DNA of 64,000 nucleotides, taken from NCBI GenBank assembly GCA_017591395.1, contig WEDG01003263.1, positions 1 through 64,000 on the forward strand, given 5' to 3'. A program made the translations under genes and the position numbers. The notes under the pieces are model-generated. The model was not told the origin of the DNA and did no database searches. It saw nothing but the letters and a program-made list of their open reading frames with translations. Positions 34,735 through 46,600 of the stretch are shown here, in pieces. The first letter of the stretch is position 1; each line of letters starts with the position of its first letter. This DNA is from Schistocephalus solidus. Its lineage: Eukaryota > Platyhelminthes > Cestoda > Diphyllobothriidea > Diphyllobothriidae.

Positions 34735-34850
34735 GCGAAATTCATAATACTCAAGCATTCATTTTTTCACAGAATGTGGTTTTTTCAGATGGCTGGGAAG
34801 GAGCTTGTTCAAAAGCGGGTATCCTCGTGCAACTGAAATCTTATTATTTC
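34735..34850 (+). repeat. Foldback element, diverged half copy
   Basis: About 110 bp resembling the right arm of the foldback element at 38985-39925: 'tactcaagca..cattt', 'acagaatgtggttttttcag', 'aaggagcttgttcaaaag'. The matching left arm was not found. Confidence 0.4.
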
Positions 34851-36234
34851 TCTGCAAGATAATGAATATCACAAGAAAACGGGAGTATTTTTTCAATAGG
34901 AAAACAAATTTCAGAAGTTTTGCTCACAGTTTAGGAGATAGCAAGTCTAGCGTAGTGTGTGACAAGTCAAAATTTCCAACAGTGGTCTGCGGAAACCCGT
35001 TTTTTATTATCTCGAAACTGAAGACAGCTAAATTTAAGGGGACTATTAAACTGTAAAATAAGCCCAACTCCTACTATGCCCTGCGCCAAAATCGATACAA
35101 CCGTCGTCCGCCTTTGTTCTCACGGGGCAGCTAGTCTCTCATCTAAACTCTCCCAAAGACCTAATTATCGGAGGTTGTTACATTGGAATTTCGGTGTCGG
35201 ACGAAAATCACAGTTTGGCTGCTGGGCACGAATTCAGGTCAACTAAGTAGGACGGAAATTCAGGAGTTGTCTCCGAACTTTCAGCTTGTGTGTCAACAAA
35301 ATAGCTGCCAAGCATTTTATTGTCATATGCGGACTGACGGTGAAGGAAGAAATTTAAACTTCCTTATATTTGAAAGCGTCAGGATTTTATCTTTCATTAT
35401 TGTCGTATTAGGGGCAGAATTCGACTTTTAAAGCATTCCAGTTGTATGCGAAAACAAAGTAAGCTAATCATTGACAGGACAACGAACACGTGGCGCAGTG
35501 TGTTAGAGCGTTTAATTTCTAATCAACACGTTGCAGGTTCGGGTCTCAGGTGGTGTATCATCTGGTGTTGGGTATGGCTGGCGGATGCCGGCTAATAAGC
35601 CAGTAATGGCCATTCCAGGCTCCCTTGTCTTTGCCGGAAATATTCATTCAAGATAATAATTTCGAAGAGAATGGTGTCCGAGAGTGTTCCAAGGATACGC
35701 AAGCCAAGTTCAATTTGGCCATTAAGGATGAAAACTAGTATAGCAAAATAAAGTGTGTTTATAGCAGTCAGGATTCTCTTTTATAGTTTGACAAAAGCAT
35801 TAAGGCTATACTATGTTTAATCTGCCGAAAGTAGTAAGGGCGTAACATTTACGTAATCTTTTCAGGCTGTGTGCCCGCATAAACATGGCTGATGTTGCAA
35901 AATAAGGCTGATCCAAAGTCAAATTACGTCAATAACCAACAGATGGAAATCATGAAATATAAAGTTACTTAGAAAAAGGGCCTTTTGACGTATCTAGTTA
36001 CGTTTGACTGGCATCCATTTATGGGGAGAATTTGACTGTGCTTGCCGGCCAAAAAGATGTTTACCACAAAGACTAGAAAAGTTTTTCATAATAATGCACA
36101 GACATTTGATGCAAACAGCTGGCTCAGTACCATATCGGAAAAAAGAGCGACCTACCGCTTCTCGTCGCACAGGCCCGACTCCCATCTCACCTTCATATAC
36201 TAAAAGCGTAATTTTGAGACCGTAAATGAAAATG
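34851..36234. other. Intergenic with one SINE
   Basis: Apart from the SINE at 35486-35655 I see no gene. Plus frames at 34805-35056 and 35183-35431 are unassigned. Confidence 0.4.
35486..35655 (+). repeat. tRNA-derived SINE, copy 1
   Basis: The head has a pol III A box (GTGGCGCAGTGTGTTAGAGCG, about 35490-35510) and a B box (GGTTCGGGTCT, 35536-35546). The body 'GTTGGGTATGGCTGGCGGATG...AATGGCCATTCCAGG' recurs at 42163 and 43750. About 170 bp. Copies differ at many positions, so the family is not young. Confidence 0.65.
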
Positions 36235-38660
36235 CTTGTCTGCGTGACCAGTTTAATAAAAGAGGGATTACAACTATGTACTCGCAACTGCAAGCGTTAG
36301 TTGAAAGACTCCCGCGCCGCGATCTGTTAATTGTTGCTGGGGGCTTGAATGGCCGGGCTGGACGTCATGACTCCACTAACAGTCATCTTATCGGACGTTT
36401 TGGGCTGGGTTCTCGATGTGAAAAATGTGAGAGACTGCTAAAATTTGCTTCTCAGAACCGACTGTTTGTTCCGAACTCTGTCTTCCAGCACCGCAACAAA
36501 CACCTGCTGACCTGGTATTCAACCGATGGTCGTACGGCCAGTGATATCGACTACACCCTAGTCCGTTCATGGTTCTGCAGCTGGTTTCATGATGGGAGAT
36601 CGATGTGTGGTGCCGAGGCTGGTAATGCCTATGAGTCTGACTATATTCTCGTTCATATACGCTTGACTGTGCATCTATCATCCGCACCTAAAATTTCACG
36701 TGCTAGACACCTCGATGTCGCCAAAATCAGGCAACTCGGCACTGCCGAGACCCTGGACAGAGAAATCCTGTCTTGTTTTACTACCCGAGCAGACGGAGAA
36801 GGCAGTGGTCATCACTGAAGACTAGTCTATGGGGTGGCTGAGAAAGTCCTTGGGTTTACTCAGCGACGCCGCAGTGATTGGATCAGCGGAAGAACCCTGC
36901 AGTTGTCTGCCTAGACGGCTCAAGCCAGGTCCAGAAACGATGCTTCCTTCCGCCAACTCCGAAAGATGATAGCAGAATTGGCTAGGGAAGACCGGAAGAA
37001 ATATTGGGCTGGAATAGCGACCTCGATGGAGCAGACCTCGAACGTAGGTGACACTCGAAAACTCTACCCTGAGCGACTCTGTTCGTGACGTGAATGGCAG
37101 CTTTATTGCTGAAAGCCCAGGCTAGGTCAATTGCTGGGGTGAGCATTTCGAGAACTGATACCGAGCCCAGGACCCTCTTACCACGTGCAACGGATTCTCC
37201 TCCCTCTCCTGCCTATGCAGTATAATGCGACCCCCTTCTGAAGGAGAAGTAACTGATGCCATAAGAAGGTTGCGCAACAACAAGGCACCTGGAGAGAATG
37301 GTATACCATATGAAATCTACAAGTCTTGTGTCGACACACTGACACCCTGGCTCCGTAAAGTGATTGTACAAGCCTGGAAAGACGAGGTTGTTCCTGATGA
37401 CTGAGGCTCAGGCATCCTTGTGCCTGTCCACAAGAAGGAAGACAAAACAAAATGCGAAAATGACGTTGTTGCTAATATCTTCGCTATTGTCCTTCTCAGG
37501 CGATTCCAGGCTGTGTGCGACTCTAGGACGAGGCCCAACCAAGCCGGATTCTGTGCTGGGCGTGGATGTGCAGACCAAATATTCACACTTATGCGCATTC
37601 TTTAATCCCGTCATAGTTACCATCAACCGTCGGTCATCTACTTTGTAGACTTCACTGCCACGTTCGTTTCTGTCCATCGTGAATCCTTATGGCGGATAAT
37701 GGCACTAGATTGTCTACCATCGAAAATCATCGCCATGATCAAGGCCTATCGCAGCTCAACCAATGCGCGAGGTTTGGTCCATAAAAATCTTTCACAAGCA
37801 TTTGATATCTGGTCTGGCGTTCGACAAGGTTGTATTGGATCGCCCATCCTGTTCAACTAAGCTATCGACTGGATTCTTGGGAAGGCCCTGCATGAAGAGG
37901 ACGGTGTTGAGCTTGCACCCGGACGCCGGCTAGCTGACCTCGACAACGTAGTTGATATCGCCTTACTATCTTCCAACTTTAGTGATCTGCAGTCTATGGT
38001 GTCGCGGGTCAATGAAGTCACTTAATCGGTCCACTTGTCCATAAACGCGGGGAAGACCAAAGTTTTTAAAAGCTGCATCCCTTCCCAAGAGAAAGCACCG
38101 CTCGAGGTTGATGGCTGTCAATTTGAAAAGGTGAACCGTTTAAAATACCTTGGGGCAAGGTTGCTGCCGAATGGACAGAATAAGGATGACATTGTCTCCC
38201 GAATCGATGTTCATCGTCGGGTTTTCTCAAGCCTTAGAAAGTGTCTGTGAACCCGACGTGACATTTCGATCGCCACAAAGATTCGCATACACCGTGCTGT
38301 CCTTCTCTATGGTTGTGAATGCTGGGCTACACGCGTGGAAGATGAGGGGAAATTGGAGGCATTTGACCACCACTACTTGAGGACCATCCTCCGAGTGAAG
38401 TACACAGACTTCCTTTCAAATGAGACAGTCTGCACTCGCTGCGCTAACATCGCAAGGATATCCTAAGCCATCCAAGAACGACGACTGATGTGGTTCGGGC
38501 ACATTCATCGTCGTCCACTTTACGAGCTCAGTGTTACTGCTCTTGAACCGACTCTACTACTCAATTGGAGACGTTGAAGAGGAGGTCAGCTCATAAGCTT
38601 GCTCGACACAGTTCGTCAGGACATGCAAGTTGTTCTTGGACCTTCGCACAGTCAGTACAC
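36235..38660 (+). mobile_element. RTE-like non-LTR retrotransposon, degraded
   Basis: 5'-truncated. The endonuclease runs from DQFNKRG, MYSQLQALVERLPRRDLLIVAGG, NGRAGRH, RFGLGSRCEKCERLLKFA and HLLTWYSTDGRTASDIDY to ESDYILVHIRL (36276-36690). The normal GD.N is GGLN and SDH is SDY, so active-site residues are lost. RT follows: AIRRLRNNKAPGENGIPYEI, VPHDKK-type region VPVHKKED, RPNQAGFCAGRGC, VIYFVDFTATF, GVRQGCIGSPILFN, then LDNVVDIALLSS in place of a YADD box. The tail has KYLGARLLPNG, TRRDIS, VLLYGCECWATR and RRLMWFGHIHRR. At least six stops or shifts. Family by motif order is RTE-like, common in flatworms. Confidence 0.75.
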
Positions 38661-38984
38661 TGTGCGATAATAGCAGTTGTACACAGTGCTGTCTTCAATT
38701 TCTAAAAACGGGATCTGCTGGTGGTCGGCGCCAACAATGCAGCTGGTAAAGGAACCTACTTGGCACGCTTTTCCATTATGCCTGCTGCCTGAATCCATCC
38801 TCAGCGCAAAACGACCAGGAGTGCAGTCGCATATTCACTCTGACCCTCGAAATAAAATCACGCTGGCATAATGTGCGTACTTTTCCCCTTCCATCGGATG
38901 AAAACTGTTGGAGCTGCGAACTTGCCCTTTTTATATAGACCCCAATAGAATGCAATGCGATGTAGATTCCCTATTTCATTAAAT

Positions 38985-39925
38985 TTAGACCGAAATTCTT
39001 AAATGTGCTTTTTAGTTCAAACAAATAACTTAAGTAGGGTGGTTAACTTTATTATCCTGCAGCCTAATCCCGAGATATTTCAGTCAGGATAGGATTTCGG
39101 CTTTTGAAAGAGCTTCCTTCTGACCGTCTGCAAAAAGTATACTCTGTAAAAAATGGCTGCTTAATTAGTATGTATTTTTCTCATTGATTTTCAATGTCCT
39201 TATAAATTATATTTTATCGGAAATATAAACAAAAATATCCTTTCTTATACTCTTTTGGTAGTAAATTGCGTCTACTTTACTTTTATGCTTGAAGAGAGTG
39301 CATCTTTCGGTTTCAAAAATTTTCAAATTCTAAGATTTTAAAAGACCGTACAATGTTCATTCATACTTCATCGTATCCGTCCATGTATTAATGTTGCCTA
39401 CACTGTATACAACATGATTCACATCTATTGCAAAATATTTTAAGAAATATGTGACCTCTACCTCGTAGCCCAGAGAAATGTGTGATTTTCTTTAAAGGGA
39501 ATGTATACAGCATGTAGTTAGGAGACCTTGAATGCAAGTGTAACGGCCGGTAGGGATCAAAATTATTCGGCAATTTAGAAAATCTTCTTATACCGAAAGA
39601 TACCCTACAAGTACAAAAAGTTAAGTAGAGTCAATTGGCTATTGAACGAGTATATAAAAGAATATATTGTTAACGTTCTCTATAAAATATATTTGAATTT
39701 ATAAAGACATTGAAAATCAATGAGAAAAATGCATGCTACTCAAGTAGCCATTTCTTACGAAGTATACTTTTTACAGGCGGTCAGAAGAAAGCTCATTCAA
39801 AAGTTGACCTCCTACCATGCCTGAAAGATCTCGGGATCAGGCTGCGGGATAACCAATATAACTACTCTACTTAAGTTATTTGTTCGAATTTAAAGCATAT
39901 TTCAGAATTTCGTTCGACATTTCAT
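38985..39925. mobile_element. Foldback/MITE-like element, copy 1
   Basis: Two inverted arms, about 38985-39300 and 39600-39925, surround a loop of about 300 bp. For example 'GAGCTTCCTTCTGACCGTCT' (39108 on) is the near-exact reverse complement of 'CGGTCAGAAGAAAGCTC' (39777 on), and 'TTTTCTCATTGATTTTCAAT' (39176 on) of 'ATTGAAAATCAATGAGAAAA' (39710 on). The arms flank no gene. The loop also matches that of the copy at 56240 in reverse orientation, so this is a dispersed element and not a local inversion. Confidence 0.7.
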
Positions 39926-40609
39926 GCGTTACTGAAGCTATGTACATTTTTCCCTAATAGAGTGGAAACGCCTTCACGTACGTCATTAGGATTTTGAGAC
40001 TTTTTACACGCCTTTAACTATTTTCGTATTCAATGCCTCTAATCTTTGTGAAGCAGTGACTGGGTGATTTAACCCCTTATTTTTGTCTCTTAATGCGGTC
40101 CTATAAATTACAAGCTGCAAAGTCATTTTAAAAAATATTCCGTCATACGGCCAGCCACCTCCCGATTTGCATGCTATTATATGCGTCTATGGATTTGAAG
40201 GATTCCAGAATTTTTGATGAGAAATCGAATTCTCCCATGGGAATTCCCTTTCTTTCAAACTATTTCATTGTTGATTTTGGTATTTGCCAGAGTGATGAGG
40301 TGGAGCATAATACTGGTGCTCTCCTATAGATGGTGCTTTACTGGTCGAAATAACAAGCTGTGAATGTCTACTTTTTAGAAGGAAAAAATAGGTTACAGTG
40401 AGAGGAGGAGTGCCAATGGAGGAGGGATTAGGGTGAAACTTCCAGGGCGGTAAGGCCACCCAGAACCCACTACTCTAAATATGGGGAACAAATGTTCATG
40501 TCTCGTTTACACTCTAAAAGCCAATGATCAAGGGAAGGAAGAAGTCATGTGGAATTTTGAGAAGGTCTTTTCATTGGGCCACGAAGATTTGCATCCCTTA
40601 GAGTAGTAA
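39926..40609. other. Downstream flank of C1q gene
   Basis: 3' flank of the minus-strand C1q gene. A minus-strand frame (40265-40459) is unassigned. No poly(A) signal was identified with confidence. Confidence 0.35.
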
Positions 40610-43600
40610 CTACAATGGGAAGAGCAGAAAGCCGGAGAGGCTGCTGTACATGTAGCCGTAGAGGTGGAAGGCCTCTTCACTGCACTGCAGCCACAGTTTG
40701 TCACCTTTCTTGACAAATAAGATGGCCTGATTGGTTGTGCTTGCCCAGGGCTTACTCTCGCACCAGGCAAAAAGGACCTTTTGACCGTTGTGCATCAGCC
40801 ATGCACTGGCCTGTTTCGGTGGAGGGAGTTAAAAACAATAAAGCAGGGTTGTAAATCAAGTTCATTTGCTTTTTTTATTAAGACAATCGATGGTGAAACC
40901 ATTTCCGGTCGCACATAAGTTTCATATCTGTGTGCTTCGGTGCAGGTGATGCTTTGAAAGGGGAAGGTTGTAATGCGAAGAAAACGAGCTCCCTCCACCG
41001 TTTTACCATGACTACAGTCGCTTTATATACTTTATTTGACCTTCGGGAAAACTCTCTCTGTCGAAGTCAGAAATTGATTGCATTGCAGCTGATATAGTGA
41101 TTAACTCAAAAGCGCTTAGTGAATGAATTTCGGATCTAACATCGATCTGTTTTGCAACAAGACGAGCACGAATCCCACTTTACGGATTGGTGAATAATGG
41201 CTCGAGCTACCGGTAAGTCTGGACGAGAGACCTGTTTGAAGCCATGGATCTGTGATGACAAATCGGTTTGATGTACGAAGCTAAGTAATTCACTTAGGGC
41301 TTTCTATCAATTTCCTGGTTGGAAGAGCTGGTTACTCTGAACAGCACTGTAGAAGCCTTCCTCTCACAAAGCGACCTGCCTAGAATGCACTTATTTTCCC
41401 AAATCACAAAATTTATGGTGAAGAGTCAAAGAGTTCTGCCATGACGCCAAAACAGATACTGACGTCAGTTGTTTTACTTAGTGCAAATTCACGAGATTGG
41501 CGTTCAGGGGGTTGCACGCATCTATAATAAAACAAGCTAATTTAAATTATTCCGATTACCGACTGTTCTAGTGCCAAATATAGAGCAGCACTCAGGGAAC
41601 AGAAACAAAAGAGACACAGATTTTCGTCGTTGCGCTTTCTAGGTTTCACGTTACCTTGAATGTTTTAAAGGTTTGATCGATTGTTGACCAAAACTCACGT
41701 CACTCATATTTCACCCGTATACATAATTGTCAAGTATTGAATAAGTCTCGCCAAAAACACTAAAAAATGCAACTTATAAAAGTTTTAGTGAAATGGTTAC
41801 TTCTTAATTGTTGACATCACAATTCCGGTAGCATTACCATCTCTTCGCCAGAAGATACACGTTGAGGTAAACATCCACTCTACTGACTGATTTACGGCAT
41901 ATGGAAGTTTCCGTCTTTGGAAGCCAGAAATTTGTCATGCATATAAATTTCTTATGCCTATCCTTCATAAACGGAGGATGAAAGGATTCGCATTCGTTGA
42001 TGAACGCTCACTGGTTGATAACGGAACTGGCTCGTTCTGCTCTGCCATGAGGCTCACGCTCGAGCCCCGCCATCTGTCACACAGCGGCTAGTAGTACAAT
42101 AGACAGATGAATATTACCGGCAAAGACAAGGGAGACTTTCGATCTAAACCGGCAAGAGCACGAGCCCGTGGCTCAATGGGTAGAACGTTGGACTTCTGAT
42201 CAACGAGTCGCGTGTTCGATCATCCGGTGGTGTACCACCTGGGGTTGGGTGTGACTGGCCGAGGACGGCTACTAAACCATAAATGGCCATCCCAGTCTCA
42301 CATATCTTTGCCGGCAATATTCATCCGCCAATGAACGATTCGTTTGAGTAATCTGAAAATTGTCTGGTATACTTTAAGTAAGTTCTAGATGAAATACCAA
42401 AATACGGGAGGACATGGGCTTTCGCTAACTTACTCCGCAGGAAATTACTAAAAAAATAGTTTAAGATTTCTGGCAAATAAGCCCTTTTAAGGGAATCATC
42501 TTCTACCTAGAGTTCTATTAAGCTAAATTTAGATCAATCGAACGTTAAACAAGTGTTTGATTTGATTATGTAGAACTCGCCGAGGTTTAGTGCAACGCAA
42601 GCCTACAATTATGCGTCAGACAAGACTGATGAGCTAATTCGAATGAAAAATAATCAAGGTTATATAAAGTAGCTAGAAGACACTGCGGTAAAATTAGAAT
42701 CAAACGACAAAAATGGGCAGTAAACGGATCTGTGAGTAGTTACTTAAAGAAAGAGGGTTCAATAGCAGCTACTCAGATAACATTTCCTACTAGTATTTTC
42801 TTCGTCTGGCAATCCCTATGGCAGAATTTCAAAATACACACTTTTGAACTTAAGGCTCCCAAAATTCCTTCTTCCTCTTTATTCTTCGCAATGAACTCGG
42901 CAATAGGATTGCTTCATTCCCCAAATTGAACACAAAATTCGGAGTACATGAGCATGGCTACTAGCTTTTAGGCTAATAACTTATAAACCGCAATTAAATG
43001 CTGAAGAAAACGCTGCGGCCACTAGCAAACCATTCACACCCAGAGTATACCTCGAGTTGTGGGTTTTGTTTCGACTAAGCATGATTCTACCAATATTTCT
43101 GCATTCGTCCGACACTAGGAAAATTTGGCCCTGCCCTTAGCCTATATTACCTGTTACGTCCAATGTTGACGGATAAATAGAGCAACCTTCGGCGAAAACT
43201 AGCTGAGCAATAGGCAGAGTGTTGGCTTCTCAAATAATCCGTTGAAAAAATACTGCGTTCACACCACTGGACGTGCATGCACACCAGTCTTATAAATTGT
43301 TTACGCATGAGTGGGTTGCAAACCACAGCAAAGTAACGTCCAGGCGACTGCTGCTTTCCATTCAATAAGGCTTAACACGCCGCTTGGCATAACCCCAGAC
43401 GGGTATTGGAACTCTCCAGGTTATTTTGTGTAAAATTTCCGAATGGTACATATCAGTGAGTCACGCCCTAGACAGGTATATATACCTCACTGCACAAGGC
43501 ATATGACGTACTGATGATCGGTAACGACCGTGAAACAGCTGTCTTCGTCTTGACTGTTGCATCTTTAGCAACTTACCAGTGCAATATATATATAATCTTA

Positions 43601-46600
43601 TAAACATATATCTGAAGTCGCTATGCGACTGCCTGCGAGGGCTCTAAAGTCAGCTCCAAGGCACAGCGGAACATAAATGTTCTTTAATCAGATCCGTAAA
43701 CACCACAGTTTCATGATCCATATTCCCGATCGCAACTGACAAAACAACGGGCCCGTGGCTCAGTGGCAGAGTGTTACACTCAATGGCCAAAGGTCGCGGG
43801 TTCAAATTTCGGGTGATCAACACCGGGGATTGGGTATGACTGGCTGATGACGGCTAATACGCCAGAAATGGCCATTCCGGTCTCCCTTGTCTTTTGTCAG
43901 CTCCAATTACCAGGCCGAAGTCGGCCAAGTTATAATAGCAGAGAGGAGAGACGACAGAAAAGATGGATAGATTGATAGTCTTTTTCGGGCTTATTCTGCC
44001 TTCATTCAGCCAATCATAACCCTGACTATCAGTTGCAACTGCGCTCGAGTACGGCACAGACAGATGGGTCATAAGCACTTCCTCAAACCGAAGTTCATCA
44101 TCTACCCATATTTTCTGTCATCTCTCCTCTCTGCAATTATAACTTGACCGACTTCGACCTGGTAATGGGTTGCCTGTTCATGACCTTTGCCGCCCGTATG
44201 GAGCTCGTTTGCTTCAGGGAGCCAATTTATAGGTCTGTGCCTTTTCCTGTTTGAATAAATTCCCGATCTGCGGCGACAGAGAATTACAGGTGGTGGGGCA
44301 CTAATGAACTTCGTTTCGATGAAGTTTTTATAGCCCATCTGCTAGACCAAGTGTGTGGACTGTCTGTGCCGTACTCGAGGGCATGTTTAAGTTTCCAGTC
44401 CCAGCTGATAGTCAGGGTTATGATTGACTGAATGAAGGCAGAATAAGCCCGAAACAAACTGTATCAATCCACCCATATTTTCTGTCGTCTCTCCTCTCTG
44501 CCGTCTCAGGCGGCCTCAGCGGTCTCAGACGCGCACTGTTCCCGGCGATTGACTATTCCTCTTCGATGTTAACGGAATATAATATCCGTGATCCATTTCA
44601 CACCAGATATCCACATCTGTGAAGACGATCAACATAGAAGTGATTGTTTTAGCACAGTGCAACATTTACAATGCTCACTCTAAACGCTCACCTTCTTGTA
44701 GCTGTGCGCAGATACCACCAGCATAAAGGTATACACTCCATCTACGGGTGCGGTGAATACACCATCTGTGGCATTGTAAAAATTGCCCATATTGAGCATC
44801 ACCTTGTCGAATATGAGGGGGCAGTTTTGACCCTTCGGTAGTTCCTCAATGTTCTCCGAGAGGCCAATGTAGAAGGCTATTTGTAGATCGGCTGGACGCG
44901 GCAACCACATGCGAGAGGCCTTTGGAATCGGTCCTGGGGGGCCTTCAAGGCGGTTAAGAAAGTACAGAGACGGCTGGGGAAGATATTCTTATCAGCTGAC
45001 CTAAGCAATAATACTCAGGAAGGAAGCCTGTTTACCCCAGAGTGGGTACTGCACTTCCGATGTTTGACTTATTTTTAAAAAATCAATTCATGAAACGATG
45101 GAGCAGCTGTTGCCAAATTATAGACAGAGCAGATATTGGGAAAACGTGATAAACAAGACTGTTCATAATTTGTTTTACCAACTTGTTGGACGACAGATTT
45201 ATTCTTTCCGCATAAGCGTAACATAATCATATCCTCATACGTTCGAATTCCTGCCGATTTAAGTGTTCCAGGAAAACTAGCTGGGGATGAAACTGTTTGA
45301 ACTCTTTAAATGATAACGCTGTTTATTTGTAAATTGCGATCTCATGTTGGACATGAATCGCAGTTAAAAGAAAATTAGTGCCCACCATCTTCTGGGTGAC
45401 TTTTAAAATTTTATAATTTTGCTCTTTAGACCAGTTTCAATGTCAACGTTAGGAGGAGAAGTAGGGCCGATTCTATTCCTTTGTCTGGATGTTAATGATT
45501 ATGCATACTAATTTAAGCTTTTGTAGAACAGATGCGTAAGAATCGTCTTTAAAAATTTGATTTATAGGATCCTTGAACAGTTATCAATAGAGTATCTTAA
45601 GGGAGCTACTCTGAATATTCTTCGTTACTGAGTCATTCAGTAGATCAAATACCCTCATTAAAAATCCCTGAGTGCAACCAACGCAGCGTCCGAAAATAAT
45701 TCCTTCCGTACTCTTTCAAATGAGCTGAATGCAGCGTGTAGGTTTGCTATTTTAAAATGAAACGTAGTTTCCCAATCTTTTGTCAATCCAAACCCTATCT
45801 TCCCGTGGGGCCGAAAATACACTAACGAAACGAGATGTATTTACCATAAGTCAAATTTCTGTAAAATAGGTTTTTGACCTGCTCCTGCGTTGTAAAAGTC
45901 CATACGAGATAGAGCTTTGAAAATTTTTTTAACTTCGTTTATCACTAGAAGTTGCTTTACAACCGTCTGGTTCTTCTTACAGTGTGCTTGCAACGAAGCA
46001 AAATGACCAGAGATAATAATTTACGAAGAGCTAAACACACGTAGTTGAAGCTGAAGTTCGTTTGCCAGTTAAACCTGCCATCTGTCAGAGCTCACTTCCC
46101 ACGATTTAGTCATCGAAAAATAGCAATTCATAAGAGTTGCGAAACCTACTGTTTCAACAACCTGGTCATATAAGTAAAGAAGAAGCGGGTTTTTGCTCGC
46201 CGGAATCATGGCTTTATCCATCCGAGCTTTCACACTACCGAAGTCCATCATCAGAGTAAAAAGTGGCAACAAAATAAGCAATAGTTATTGGGGGCAGGAG
46301 TCAATCATGCACCACAGACGCCAGTCCGGAGCTGAATGCGTAGAGTTCTGTATACCAGCGCCAGACCGATAGCTCGATTGACTAAGGTACCATCGGAGAC
46401 CCAGGCTTCAATCAATTTCCTGCTTGTCTTGCTTCTGGCGTGGGCGATTATCATCGTGTCTGCCTCAATATTGTTTGATTGACCCCCTGCCTCCTCCAAC
46501 TGTTGCTTGTTTTTGTCGCTTTTATCTTTGAAAACGGACTCCAGCAAGAGTTTGAAAGTTTTGATGTATAAAGTCATGATTCCGGCGAGCGAACAACCTT

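Larger units (their letters stand above)
40811..44691 (-). other. C1q gene intron 2
   Basis: 3.9 kb. Contains two SINE copies (42163 and 43750) and the nested inverted repeats at 43908-44505. Otherwise no coding motif; the plus frame at 42732-42929 is unassigned. Confidence 0.6.

Noticed and set aside
35486..35560. Functional tRNA gene
   Set aside because: A and B boxes are present, but I could not pair a full cloverleaf, and the downstream body shared with two other copies marks a SINE.
36388..36687. 99-codon minus-strand frame
   Set aside because: Antisense shadow of the RTE-like endonuclease on the plus strand.
43908..44505. CRISPR-like repeat cluster
   Set aside because: Repeats are inverted, long and few, and the window is eukaryotic.
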